Notes under the pieces: model-generated
What the model saw: only the letters and a program-made list of their open reading frames with translations
The model's database searches: none
What the model was told of the DNA's origin: nothing
Position numbers and translations under genes: made by a program
Assembly: GCF_001280565.1 (NCBI RefSeq)
Contig: NZ_LGRO01000001.1
Span: forward strand, 1,426,001-1,490,000
Length of the DNA: 64,000 nucleotides
Reading direction: 5' to 3'
Source: Sulfobacillus thermosulfidooxidans
GTDB lineage: Bacteria > Bacillota > Sulfobacillia > Sulfobacillales > Sulfobacillaceae
Shown: one piece after another, positions 34,293-41,987 of the stretch
Numbering within the stretch: the stretch's first letter is position 1
Layout of the letters: each line of letters opens with the position of its first letter

Positions 34293-35423
34293 ATGTCTCA
34301 AATAGTGTCCCAAAACCCGATGGACATCACCATAGAAATTGTTGACGAATATATACGGCGAATCCCAGAAAAAACACTACGGTTAGCCCGTGATTATATT
34401 TATGAAGACCGCTGTATCCGCAAGATGAGCATGCCTGGGCGCCTCATTGCGGAACTGCGTGGTTACCATGACTCCTATATTCCACATTTTGAACTCTCTG
34501 CGGATTTGTGGCAAGGGGGCTGCACCTGTATGCGCCCTGCTCCATGTGCTCATGTCGGAGCGTTATTGCTAAGTTTTCGCCAGCATCCCGAGCAATTTGT
34601 TTTTCCGCCGTACGCCTTCGCCATGGCATTACAAAATTCATGGCGTGTTCTTTTTGAGGCCACAACGGGCGTCAATATTCTTCGGTTGATGCCCGAAATC
34701 GCGCCATGGTGGATGCTTCCCCGCAAAATAGCACATACTAAATCTGAACAAATGGCTTTGGACAATTTAGAGCGCATCATTCATCAGCCCCAAATGCTCG
34801 TCGATCTCCATCCAAGTTGGTTGGATGATCCTTCGATTTTGAACGCGATAAAAGGCTGGAAGAACGCACAGCTAATCCGCAAGCCGGGATTATTATTCTG
34901 GATTAAACTATGGGCGTATAATCCCTTTTTGCCGCTGGACCATATTTTTTCGAGTTTTCCTGACGAAATCGAGGCATTGACGTCGCAGATTCTTGCCGAG
35001 TTATGGAATCCCGGAGTGATTCCTTTCCCAACGGACCGGCAGTGGCACCGGGTACAGCGTCTTTTATCCCTTATGGAGCTGATACCCTCAGTGCCCATTG
35101 TGTTTTTATGGGATCAATTTGCAGCGATGGACCCCTTATTTTTAGCAAGAACCCATGCCCTAATTCGCCAAGGCCAAATGGACCAGGCTATCCATTATAT
35201 TGAACAGCACTGGCCCGAAGATGCCCAGGAACAACACATTGTTCGTCAAGCCCTCATTAATTGGCTACCAGACTCGAAGAAATTGCCTTATCTCATCGCC
35301 GATTGTCTGGAAACCGGATCTGTTCCAGAATTGCAAGAACTCAAAAAACACCTCATACCCGAAGCCTATGAGGATTTAAAAAACTTGTTCAATCGCCGCT
35401 GGCCATCCTCTTACGAATCTTAA
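34293..35423 (+). CDS. SWIM zinc-finger protein
   Basis: 376 residues from the ATG at 34293, with AAGGGGG just upstream (an in-frame GTG at 34260 is less likely). The SWIM signature CxCx(n)CxH is Cys77, Cys79, Cys85 and His87 in GCTCMRPAPCAHVGALLL. The rest is helical without a further known domain; a Trp/Pro-rich C-terminal half resembles repeat-like helical hairpins. SWIM domains bind DNA or proteins and in bacteria often occur beside SNF2 ATPases; a SNF2 gene lies 7 kb away in this window but not adjacent. Its 3' end overlaps the convergent nicotinate phosphoribosyltransferase gene by 35 bp. Confidence 0.78.
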   Translation: MSQIVSQNPMDITIEIVDEYIRRIPEKTLRLARDYIYEDRCIRKMSMPGRLIAELRGYHDSYIPHFELSADLWQGGCTCMRPAPCAHVGALLLSFRQHPEQFVFPPYAFAMALQNSWRVLFEATTGVNILRLMPEIAPWWMLPRKIAHTKSEQMALDNLERIIHQPQMLVDLHPSWLDDPSILNAIKGWKNAQLIRKPGLLFWIKLWAYNPFLPLDHIFSSFPDEIEALTSQILAELWNPGVIPFPTDRQWHRVQRLLSLMELIPSVPIVFLWDQFAAMDPLFLARTHALIRQGQMDQAIHYIEQHWPEDAQEQHIVRQALINWLPDSKKLPYLIADCLETGSVPELQELKKHLIPEAYEDLKNLFNRRWPSSYES

Positions 35424-36474
35424 GATCTGGGGAAGGTGTCAGTCCAGGAATTCTCCCCCGTTTCGCTACGGGTTGACCTTCAATCGCTTTAAGATCCATT
35501 GTCATATCGAGTGGTGGCGCTGCCGCGATATAACTGCCCACACCAAATCCCGTCACCCCAGCTTCTTTTAAAGCAATAATCCGTTCAGGAGTGAGGCCGC
35601 CAGATACAAATATGCCCACATGATCAATCCCTTTTTGGGCAAGACGAATACGGATTTCCCGGACTAATTCCGGCGTTACTCCTCCCCGTTCTCTTGGAGT
35701 ATCGAGCCGGATCGCATTAAGTCGCTCTTTCAAAGCCTCTGCCACTCGAATGGCTTCCTCGGCCTCGTCTTTGAAGGTATCGACCAAAACCACCCGTGGC
35801 GCATCTTCTGGCATAATCCGGTCATAGGCCAAAGCTGCGTCGACAGTATCGCCCGCCATCAGAAGTAAGGCATGGGGCATGGTCCCCGAAGGCATTTGAT
35901 TCGCCTGACGAGCTCCCAAAATACTGCTGGCTCCTTTGGCTCCACCGACAAGGGCCGCCCGGTCCATCACCGAAGCCACGGCAGGATGGACATGCCGCGC
36001 ACCAAACGAGTAGACCGGAACGGGATCGGCGGCTTCCACAATCTCGCGGGTCGCGCTGGCCCAACCTGAAGAGGACGCCAAAATGCCCAACAGTGCCGTT
36101 TCGTATAATCCAAAGTCTCCGTACCGTCCCGTTATCCGCATCACGACTTGTTTCGCAGTTACTGTAGTGCCCTCATCTAACGATTCCACCTGAACTGGCA
36201 ACGGTTCCAGTAATGCCAAAGCCTCGTCAATTCCTGCAAGCAGCCCAGACCGATTGGCAAAGATTTCAGCGGTCACAATCTTATTGTTCAGTCCTAATTC
36301 CTTAAGAATTTGCTGGGTTCCCACGAAGTACACATCAGCGGTGATTCCGGCCTGAATTTCCTCGGGTGTGGCTGAGCGAATGCCGCGACTGGGCGGTTGG
36401 TATTGTTGAACGGCCTGGACGCTTGATACCACGTGCTGTAAATCTGGATTTGGTGATTTCATTCGATTTGTCAT
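35389..36474 (-). CDS. Nicotinate phosphoribosyltransferase (archaeal/short type)
   Basis: 361 residues, closest in memory to the Thermoplasma enzyme: ATPEEIQAGITADVYF at the start, GRYGDFGLYETALLGIL, SFGARHVHPAVASVMDRAALVGGAKGAS, GTMPHAL, LVDTFKDE, RLDTPRERGG and VSGGLTPERIIALKEAG. It makes nicotinate mononucleotide from nicotinate and PRPP for NAD salvage. It lacks the C-terminal zinc-binding tail of the Thermoplasma protein. The ATG at 36474 has AGGA 9 nt upstream; this puts its first 140 nt inside the end of the pseudouridine synthase gene. The overlap is real for both stops; only the exact start is uncertain. Confidence 0.88.
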   Translation of the reverse strand: MTNRMKSPNPDLQHVVSSVQAVQQYQPPSRGIRSATPEEIQAGITADVYFVGTQQILKELGLNNKIVTAEIFANRSGLLAGIDEALALLEPLPVQVESLDEGTTVTAKQVVMRITGRYGDFGLYETALLGILASSSGWASATREIVEAADPVPVYSFGARHVHPAVASVMDRAALVGGAKGASSILGARQANQMPSGTMPHALLLMAGDTVDAALAYDRIMPEDAPRVVLVDTFKDEAEEAIRVAEALKERLNAIRLDTPRERGGVTPELVREIRIRLAQKGIDHVGIFVSGGLTPERIIALKEAGVTGFGVGSYIAAAPPLDMTMDLKAIEGQPVAKRGRIPGLTPSPDLKIRKRMASGD

Positions 36475-37222
36475 CCCTTCGATTCCTGGAATTCTTTTGC
36501 CGTGCTGTTTCCACCATGCTATATAATGCCTTGACTTCGCGGTGTGTCAACGGGCGAAATTGGCCCTCTTCAAGTCCTTCCAATGATAAAGGTCCAAATG
36601 CGATCCGTTTTAATGACAACACTGGGTGGCCGATAGCCTCAAAAATTCGCCGAACTTCGCGTTTTCGCCCTTCTGTTAACGTCAGACGAAACAGCGCATT
36701 GTTATTTTCGGTCCGAAGAATTTTAATTTCTTGGGGATGGGCATACCCGTCCTCCAGTTGAATGCCTTTTTCCAACCGCAACCAGTGATTCCGTCGAGGA
36801 ATACCTTGAACCCAGGCCTCGTAAACCTTGGGGACAGCATACGACGGATGCATCAGGTGATGCGCCAACACACCATCATTAGTCATGATGATGAGACCCG
36901 ATGTCTCTTTGTCGAGACGGCCTACAGGAAAAACCCGCCCAAATCGAGCAGGCACTAGCTCAGATATGAGATGCTCCGCGTGGCGGTCTTTCAAAGAAGT
37001 GGTATAACCTACGGGCTTATTGAGGATTAAATAGATTCGTTCGGTTTTGACTTGAAGGGGACGGCCATCCACGACAATTTGATCCGTCTCAGGGTCTACG
37101 ACTTGCCCTAAATGAGCCTTCTGACCGTTGACGAGGACCCTTCCGGCATCAATCCATGTTTCCGCTTCACGCCGCGAACAGAGCCCAGCTTGGGCTATAA
37201 CTTTTTGTAGACGGGAATTCAT
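36335..37222 (-). CDS. rRNA pseudouridine synthase (RsuA/RluB family)
   Basis: 295 residues. An S4 RNA-binding domain occupies residues 1-60 (LQKVIAQAGLCSRREAE). The catalytic Asp104 is in GRLDKETSGLIIMTNDG; the C-terminal motif is ALFRLTLTEGRKREVRRIFEAIGHPV. It modifies U2605-type positions of 23S rRNA if RluB, or 16S rRNA if RsuA; the length and position favour RluB. The last ~45 residues are a highly basic tail (many R/K/S) encoded in the region that overlaps the next gene, so they may be dispensable. AGGAGG precedes the ATG by ~8 nt. Confidence 0.92.
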   Translation of the reverse strand: MNSRLQKVIAQAGLCSRREAETWIDAGRVLVNGQKAHLGQVVDPETDQIVVDGRPLQVKTERIYLILNKPVGYTTSLKDRHAEHLISELVPARFGRVFPVGRLDKETSGLIIMTNDGVLAHHLMHPSYAVPKVYEAWVQGIPRRNHWLRLEKGIQLEDGYAHPQEIKILRTENNNALFRLTLTEGRKREVRRIFEAIGHPVLSLKRIAFGPLSLEGLEEGQFRPLTHREVKALYSMVETARQKNSRNRRDDKSNEITKSRFTARGIKRPGRSTIPTAQSRHSLSHTRGNSGRNHR

Positions 37223-37246
37223 GCCGTCCCTCCTTTGGTGAACAAC

Positions 37247-37711
37247 CTATTCACGAATCAAAAAAATACATTCGACTTCCACGGCAGCATTAAGCGGCAA
37301 GGCATTGGTGCCAACGGCCGAACGAGCATGCCGTCCGTTTTCTTGAAAGATTTCTTCCAAAACCCACGATGCCCCATTAATGACTTGCGGTTGATCATGA
37401 AATTCCGGCGTCGATTGTACAAATCCCACGACCTTGATAACCGCTTCCAGACGGTCTAAATCCCCAACGGCTGCCGCTGCCACACTGATCGCATTTAAGG
37501 CCGCCTGACGAGCAGCTTGTTGTGCGTCTTCAAGGCTCACATTTTCGCCGACCTTGCCCTCGGCAACAAGTTTTCCTTCTCGAAAAGGCAGCTGCCCCGA
37601 TGTAAAACACAACGATCCGGCAACACGCGCTGGCACATAGGCGGCTACCGCTTTGGGAGCTTCCGGTAAGATAATTCCTAGTTCTTGTAATCGTTTAGAT
37701 AATAATCCCAT
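37247..37711 (-). CDS. RidA/YjgF-family protein (atypical subgroup)
   Basis: 154 residues, ~25 longer than RidA, with an N-terminal helix MGLLSKRLQELGIILPEAP typical of the 'RidA-like, YjgH' group. CFTSGQLPFREGKLV and VVGFVQSTPEFHDQPQVINGAS match the family core; the Arg of the active cleft is present in NGRHARSAVGTNALPLN. RidA hydrolyses reactive enamine/imine intermediates; the subgroup's substrate is unknown. It is 24 bp upstream of the pseudouridine synthase gene and probably in its operon. Confidence 0.88.
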   Translation of the reverse strand: MGLLSKRLQELGIILPEAPKAVAAYVPARVAGSLCFTSGQLPFREGKLVAEGKVGENVSLEDAQQAARQAALNAISVAAAAVGDLDRLEAVIKVVGFVQSTPEFHDQPQVINGASWVLEEIFQENGRHARSAVGTNALPLNAAVEVECIFLIRE

Positions 37712-37858
37712 TTTTGTCCTCCATTCATGCTTGTCACGGTTGTATCATATCTTTTCCTAGACAAGACGTCGCCACTCGGGATTTTCCGGATTAGTATACC
37801 AGGTTGTCCCATCTATTTCGACCGTCACCGTGTATCCTTAAAGGAGCGCAAAGACCAC

Positions 37859-38392
37859 ATGACCGCGATTATCGAAACGGTATCAGTTTGGGCCATCCCC
37901 TTTCTCATCGGCTTTATTCCGATTTATGGATGGCTTAAAGGAATCAAAGTGTACGAAACCTTTGTCGAAGGAGCCGAGGAAGGATTTCGCATGGCCGTCC
38001 GGATGATTCCTTTCTTAGTCGGCATTTTAGTTGCCCTAAATATTTTCGAAGCTTCTGGGGCATTAGATGCCGTGATTCATTTTCTTTCCGGCCCCCTGCA
38101 CTATTTAGGGGTACCGGCACCCGTGGTTCCCTTGTTGCTAGTGCGTCCTTTATCAGGAGGTGCGGCATTAGGAATAACCACCGGGTTGTTGCATCGCTAC
38201 GGACCTGATTCTTTTATTGGCCGATTAGCATCGACCGTGCAAGGGAGCACCGATACCACGTTTTATGTTGTCACCCTCTATTTTGGGTCAATCGGTATCA
38301 AAAAGATTCGCTATGCACTGACAGTCGCGTTAATCGGAGATCTCGCGGGATTTATTGCCGCTGTATTTATCTGTCATCAACTATTTGGATAA
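37859..38392 (+). CDS. spmB: Spore maturation protein B
   Basis: 177 residues from the ATG at 37859 with AAGGAG 12 nt upstream (the frame is open to 37727). A nucleoside-recognition (Gate) domain membrane protein with about five helices: VWAIPFLIGFIPIYGWLKG, FRMAVRMIPFLVGILVAL, then LVRPLSGGAALGI and STVQGSTDTTFYVVTLYFGS, which are SpmB signatures. SpmA and SpmB together help dehydrate the spore core and support full heat resistance. In Bacillus spmA and spmB are adjacent on one strand. Here spmA lies 540 bp downstream in the opposite orientation. Confidence 0.93.
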   Translation: MTAIIETVSVWAIPFLIGFIPIYGWLKGIKVYETFVEGAEEGFRMAVRMIPFLVGILVALNIFEASGALDAVIHFLSGPLHYLGVPAPVVPLLLVRPLSGGAALGITTGLLHRYGPDSFIGRLASTVQGSTDTTFYVVTLYFGSIGIKKIRYALTVALIGDLAGFIAAVFICHQLFG

Positions 38393-38932
38393 TCCTTGGG
38401 CATTAACCCCAAAAAAGATGAGCGTGATGGGTGCAGGTTTTCCTAAACCCTAAGGACAAAATAGACGGCGTTTGTGCAAAGTTTCACTGACCTTGTGGAT
38501 AGCCATTGTAGACAACGGCTCAATACGAACAAACTATTTGATGGCACTGTGTCCATCAAACTAGCTATTGCCTGGATTCCTACGATTTGTACGAATTGAG
38601 AACCACAAAAAACGTCAGATGATCAAATTTCCGAAGACTGGGGGCAATTTCTGCTCCATGGCTGCCGCGATATTCGAACGGGTCAGAAGTCTCAGCGTTA
38701 TATCGTCCCCCCTTTGATCCCTAAGAAGCCCTTTTCGAGCATTGAGCAGGTGCTGTGGGGCGAAAGCCTTGGGTTCCCGAAATATTTTGCCAGGTCAGCT
38801 GAAAGATCTCCTCTACCAATCAAGCAAGGAGAACGCACGACAAGACTTGCCGAGATTAACTTCTCCGCCTTGAACGGCCGAATTTTACGGCGCATCCCAT
38901 AAGAGATGAATGCCCCAAAACTGTAGTCCGAA
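38393..38932. other. 540-bp debris region between convergent spmB and spmA
   Basis: No functional gene recognised. A plus-strand frame is open for ~93 codons from about 38621 to the TAA at 38900-38902, without start or ribosome site, and ends with a tail reading ALNGRILRRIP. The same DNA motif (about 20 bp with three mismatches, 38870-38890) recurs after the decayed tnpB at 40228-40246. I infer a remnant of a mobile element. Confidence 0.4.
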
Positions 38933-39523
38933 TTATAGTTTATCGTTGCGGTGAAAATGGCGGAAAAGGCGCTCGGCCGTAATGGCGACGATAGACGCCA
39001 CGGTCGTCGCCACAATCGTCGGTCCAACAATTTCGGTAGGATTTTTGGATCCCGCCGCTACCCGTAAAGCAATGACAGTTGCCGGGATTAGGTTTATCGA
39101 GGCTGTATTAATTGCTAAGAAGGTAATCATATTAGCGGACGCTGTATCTTTGACGGGATTAAGTTTTTGCAACTCCTCCATGGCTTTCAATCCAAAGGGC
39201 GTTGCTGCCCCGCCCATCCCCAGGATATTAGCTGCCATATTCATTAACATATTGCCCATAGCCGGATGATCTTGGGGAATACCAGGAAATAACCGCGACA
39301 CCAACGGAGCGAGGAGACGAGAAAACGCTCGCATTAAACCCGATTCTTCGGCAATTTTAGCCATGCCTAACCACAGCGCCATAATCCCAATAAATCCAAA
39401 GGCGACTTCAACGGCCTTCTCGCTACCGGTCACAATCGCCTCAGTCACCGACATCATGGAGTGATGTAGGGCACTAACTACCAAGCCGCCAACAATTAAC
39501 ACCAGCCAGACGATATTGACCAT
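38933..39523 (-). CDS. spmA: Spore maturation protein A
   Basis: 196 residues, a Gate-domain membrane protein with about five helices. SpmA signatures: VEVAFGFIGIMALWLGMAKIAEESGLM, NMLMNMAANILGMGGAATPFGLKAMEELQ and MITFLAINTASINLIPATVIALR. It acts with SpmB in spore core dehydration. The gene is in opposite orientation to spmB and is bracketed by two copies of a short motif linked to IS debris, so a local rearrangement is likely. The protein itself looks intact and full length. No promoter was identified in the 220 bp upstream. Confidence 0.94.
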   Translation of the reverse strand: MVNIVWLVLIVGGLVVSALHHSMMSVTEAIVTGSEKAVEVAFGFIGIMALWLGMAKIAEESGLMRAFSRLLAPLVSRLFPGIPQDHPAMGNMLMNMAANILGMGGAATPFGLKAMEELQKLNPVKDTASANMITFLAINTASINLIPATVIALRVAAGSKNPTEIVGPTIVATTVASIVAITAERLFRHFHRNDKL

Positions 39524-39745
39524 GCTTATCCCCCCAATATTCTAGGGGACATTATATGTAGCTCGTCCGGTTAAAAGACCGCACTGGTGAAATTGTCTCA
39601 ATTTGACCATTATTAATTATGTAATGGATTAACATTGTTACCAAAATGGGACATAAAGCCCCGACCTTGAGGTCTTGGGATATCAGCCCATGACCCGAAA
39701 GGACCAAAAGTCTTTTAGGGTTCGCCATTCGATACCATGACACGG

Positions 39746-40008
39746 GTGGCAAACGAACGCGCTGCCGAAATCATCGAGTGGGAATCATACCGGATTATGT
39801 GCATTTGCTTGTGGACGATCTGCACTACGGCATTCGCAAATTAGGGAAGCCGCTCAAAGGCCGATCCTCAAAATTTTTGTGCCAAGAGTTTCCATGGCTT
39901 CCAAATCGTCTGCCCAGTTTGTAGACACATGCATATTGTGTTTCTACGGCGGGGGATGCCCCGCTTGCCAATATCAAGCAAGACATCGAAAACCAAAAAT
40001 CGGTCTAA
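39746..40008 (+). pseudogene. tnpA: Decayed IS200/IS605-family transposase tnpA
   Basis: Hand translation gives TnpA-like pieces: VANERAAEIIEW (from 39746), then after a frameshift GIIPDYVHLLVD, KPLKGRSSKFLCQEFPWL, an in-frame TAG where relatives have Trp, and STAGDAPLANIKQDIENQK to the TAA at 40006-40008. The HUH motif is altered (DYVHLL instead of DHVHLL). The 5' third of the gene is missing. IS200/IS605 TnpA is a Y1 HUH transposase moving single-stranded DNA; this copy cannot be active. Confidence 0.75.
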
Positions 40009-40032
40009 ACGATCTCGCTCATCCGTCGTGTC

Positions 40033-40265
40033 GTGTGTGACATCCCGCTGGAGATCACGCCAGCGCAAGAAGGGCGACTCCTGACGCGGTTTGAGGGGGG
40101 CCCGACAACTGTATAATGCGCTTCTGAGCGAAGCCCTCCGGCGTCTCCGGTTGCTCAATGCTTGACCCTAAAAAGGGGATTACAGTACCATTGACCCCTA
40201 CAGGGTCAATGCCTGATATCCCTGCTCTGAACGGCGGGATTGTACGGAAAATCTCAAACTCTTAA
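40033..40265 (+). pseudogene. tnpB: Deleted remnant of an IS605-type tnpB
   Basis: Directly after the tnpA relic, plus-strand pieces read DIPLEITPAQEGRLLTRFEGG and, after a frame change, LYNALLSEALRRLRLL, matching TnpB N-termini. Frame is lost at about 40165; then a tail PALNGGIVRKI ends at the TAA of 40263-40265, 12 bp before the panC stop. About 300 or more central codons are missing, including the RuvC-like nuclease. The same tail motif occurs at 38870-38902. Confidence 0.55.
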
Positions 40266-40277
40266 GACGCTCCGGCT

Positions 40278-41132
40278 CTAAGGAACCAATACCACATTAT
40301 CAATTAAGCGGGCTTGTCCTATGCGCGCAGCCAGAGCGATCAAGACCGGAGAATCTCTAATCACCTCAATGGGCTCGAGTGTTCGTTGGTCTACCAAAGC
40401 AATATATTCAGGATCGATGTTCTGGCTTTGTAAGACCTGCTTCACTTTGTCTATCAGCTGATTCGCCCTACGCTCACCGTTTTCAAACAGGACCTGCGCC
40501 GCATAAAGTCCTTGATAAAGAAAAGCAGCCTGCTCCTTTTGTGATGGCGTTAAATATTGATTACGTGACGACATCGCCAGCCCCGATGTTTCTCGGACTG
40601 TAGGGACAGCAATAATGGCTATGGGAAAATTTAAATCCTCGACAAGTTGTTTGATAATGGCCAGCTGTTGGGCATCTTTTTGTCCAAACAAAGCCAAATG
40701 AGGCCGCGTGATATTAAATAACTTAGCCACAACCGTCGCCACTCCATCAAAATGGCCCGGCCGAGCTAATCCACACATGACCATGGTCATCGAAGGCATG
40801 GTAATAACCGTTTTACTCGGACCATGCGGATACATTTCCAGTACTGTGGGAGCAAATACCGTGAGCGGATGATACGGCTCCAAAACCGCCAAATCGTTCT
40901 CTAAATTGCGCGGGTATTTCTCGAAATCTTCATGGGGTCCAAATTGCATGGGATTGACGAAAATGCTCACAATGACAACCGGCGCCAATGCCTTGGCCCG
41001 TTCTACTAACGCCAAATGACCGGCATGTAACGCGCCCATTGTCGGTACTAACGCCACCTTTTGATGGGACGGGACGCTATCGCGAAATCGTTTCATCGCA
41101 TCCAAGGTTTCTAAACACGTGATCCTTGACAC
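40278..41132 (-). CDS. panC: Pantothenate synthetase
   Basis: 284 residues from a GTG at 41132, with AGGAG 8 nt upstream; this equals the normal PanC length (the frame extends to 41192 without support). ATP-site motifs VPTMGALHAGHLALVERA and SIFVNPMQFGPHEDFEKYPR, the RPGHFDGVATVVAKLFNI segment, FGQKDAQQL, and the KMSKS-like MSSRNQYL are all present. It condenses pantoate and beta-alanine. panB and panD are not here. It is 13 bp downstream of the TGA-containing oxidoreductase gene on the same strand, so the two are likely one transcript. Confidence 0.96.
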   Translation of the reverse strand: MSRITCLETLDAMKRFRDSVPSHQKVALVPTMGALHAGHLALVERAKALAPVVIVSIFVNPMQFGPHEDFEKYPRNLENDLAVLEPYHPLTVFAPTVLEMYPHGPSKTVITMPSMTMVMCGLARPGHFDGVATVVAKLFNITRPHLALFGQKDAQQLAIIKQLVEDLNFPIAIIAVPTVRETSGLAMSSRNQYLTPSQKEQAAFLYQGLYAAQVLFENGERRANQLIDKVKQVLQSQNIDPEYIALVDQRTLEPIEVIRDSPVLIALAARIGQARLIDNVVLVP

Positions 41133-41145
41133 CGACAAGCTCCTC

Positions 41146-41814
41146 TCACAGCTCCAGTAATCCCTTAAGTTGACGAATAAAGTGATCTTCACTTAAGGCG
41201 CCTTCAAAACTTTGCTTCATACTTAAATCTTTCACCGTCATAATCGTTTTGGGAACGGCGTAAACGCCTTCTTCCTCCGACCATTCCGCAAATTCGTTAG
41301 CCTCGATGGATTCTCCACGGATTCTTGCTGGATTGGCTAAAGCCATCTGATGGACCAGGCGAACCGCCCGGGGACAGTGCGGTCACGTAGGCGTCACAAA
41401 CACTTGCAAAAGCACGTCATGTTCTAAATTGCGAACATAATTCATGGTCTTCTCACTCAGCCGGGAGCGGCCAACGGAAACATCGAGAATATCTTCAATT
41501 AACACAGCGAATTCATAGCCTGACGGTATCCCTAAAATGCGAATGCCGGTATCATCCTCGTTTTTGTCACGCAGAATTAATGTCGGAACATGCTCTACAC
41601 CATAGAGTGCAGCTAATAATTGATTTTTGTGAAAGTCGTAAACTTCCAGATGTAAAAGGTCCGGCATTAAGCTGACCACTTCGGTGAGAATACCGTGCGT
41701 ATGCTGACTCCAATCTTGGTCCGGATCCAAAAACAAATCTAAATGCACGGGAAATTTTAGATCCCGAAACATTTCTGCCAAAGTTTGCCGATCCCGTTCG
41801 TTTAAAAATCCCAT
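41146..41814 (-). CDS. Protein disulfide oxidoreductase (PDO family) with in-frame TGA at the active site; candidate selenoprotein (UxxC)
   Basis: Two open frames (41814-41383 and 41346-41146) are in the same phase and separated only by TGA at 41385-41383. Read through, they give 222 residues that follow archaeal/Aquifex PDO end to end: MGFLNERDRQTLAEMF at the start, GIPSGYEFAVLIEDILDVS in the middle, then VFVTPT-(TGA144)-PHCPRAV, EWSEEEGVYAVPK and a last helix. Relatives read TPTCPYCPRAV, so TGA replaces exactly the first Cys of CxxC. In the N-terminal thioredoxin fold the other CxxC is gone (DPDQDWSQHTHG). I infer selenocysteine at 144 paired with Cys147; a nonsense mutation or sequencing error is the alternative. 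GAGGGA lies before the ATG. panC follows. Confidence 0.75.
41355..41371 (-). promoter_or_regulatory. Candidate bacterial SECIS hairpin after the active-site TGA
   Basis: On the minus strand CCGGGCG (41371-41365) pairs with CGCCTGG (41361-41355), six Watson-Crick pairs plus one G-U, around GTT; opening the last pair gives the loop GGUUC. Eighteen nt separate the TGA from the loop. Bacterial SECIS elements need a stem-loop with G (often GGU) in the apical loop about 16-37 nt after UGA, which this satisfies. The segment also encodes the PHCPRAV helix, so pairing could be chance. Confidence 0.5.
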
Positions 41815-41987
41815 AGTTGTCCCTCGCTGCCAATAATCAGATCATACACTCTTCAATGCCATGAGAAATTGTTCAGAACGCCACTCAGTTCCGTCGTTAC
41901 TGATACTTTATGACACGATGGGTCAACTGGTCACCCCGAATCTTTGGTACGTTGTACCAGACATTATACTGCTGACCCAGCCAAAAT

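Noticed and set aside
38714-38902. 62-codon plus-strand ORF in the spmB-spmA gap
   Set aside because: No ribosome site, and the frame is open further upstream without a start; it looks like element debris, not a gene.
41146-41346. Separate 66-codon gene after the PDO stop
   Set aside because: It is in the same phase as the upstream frame, lacks a ribosome site and continues the PDO fold; treated as the C-terminal part of a TGA-containing gene.
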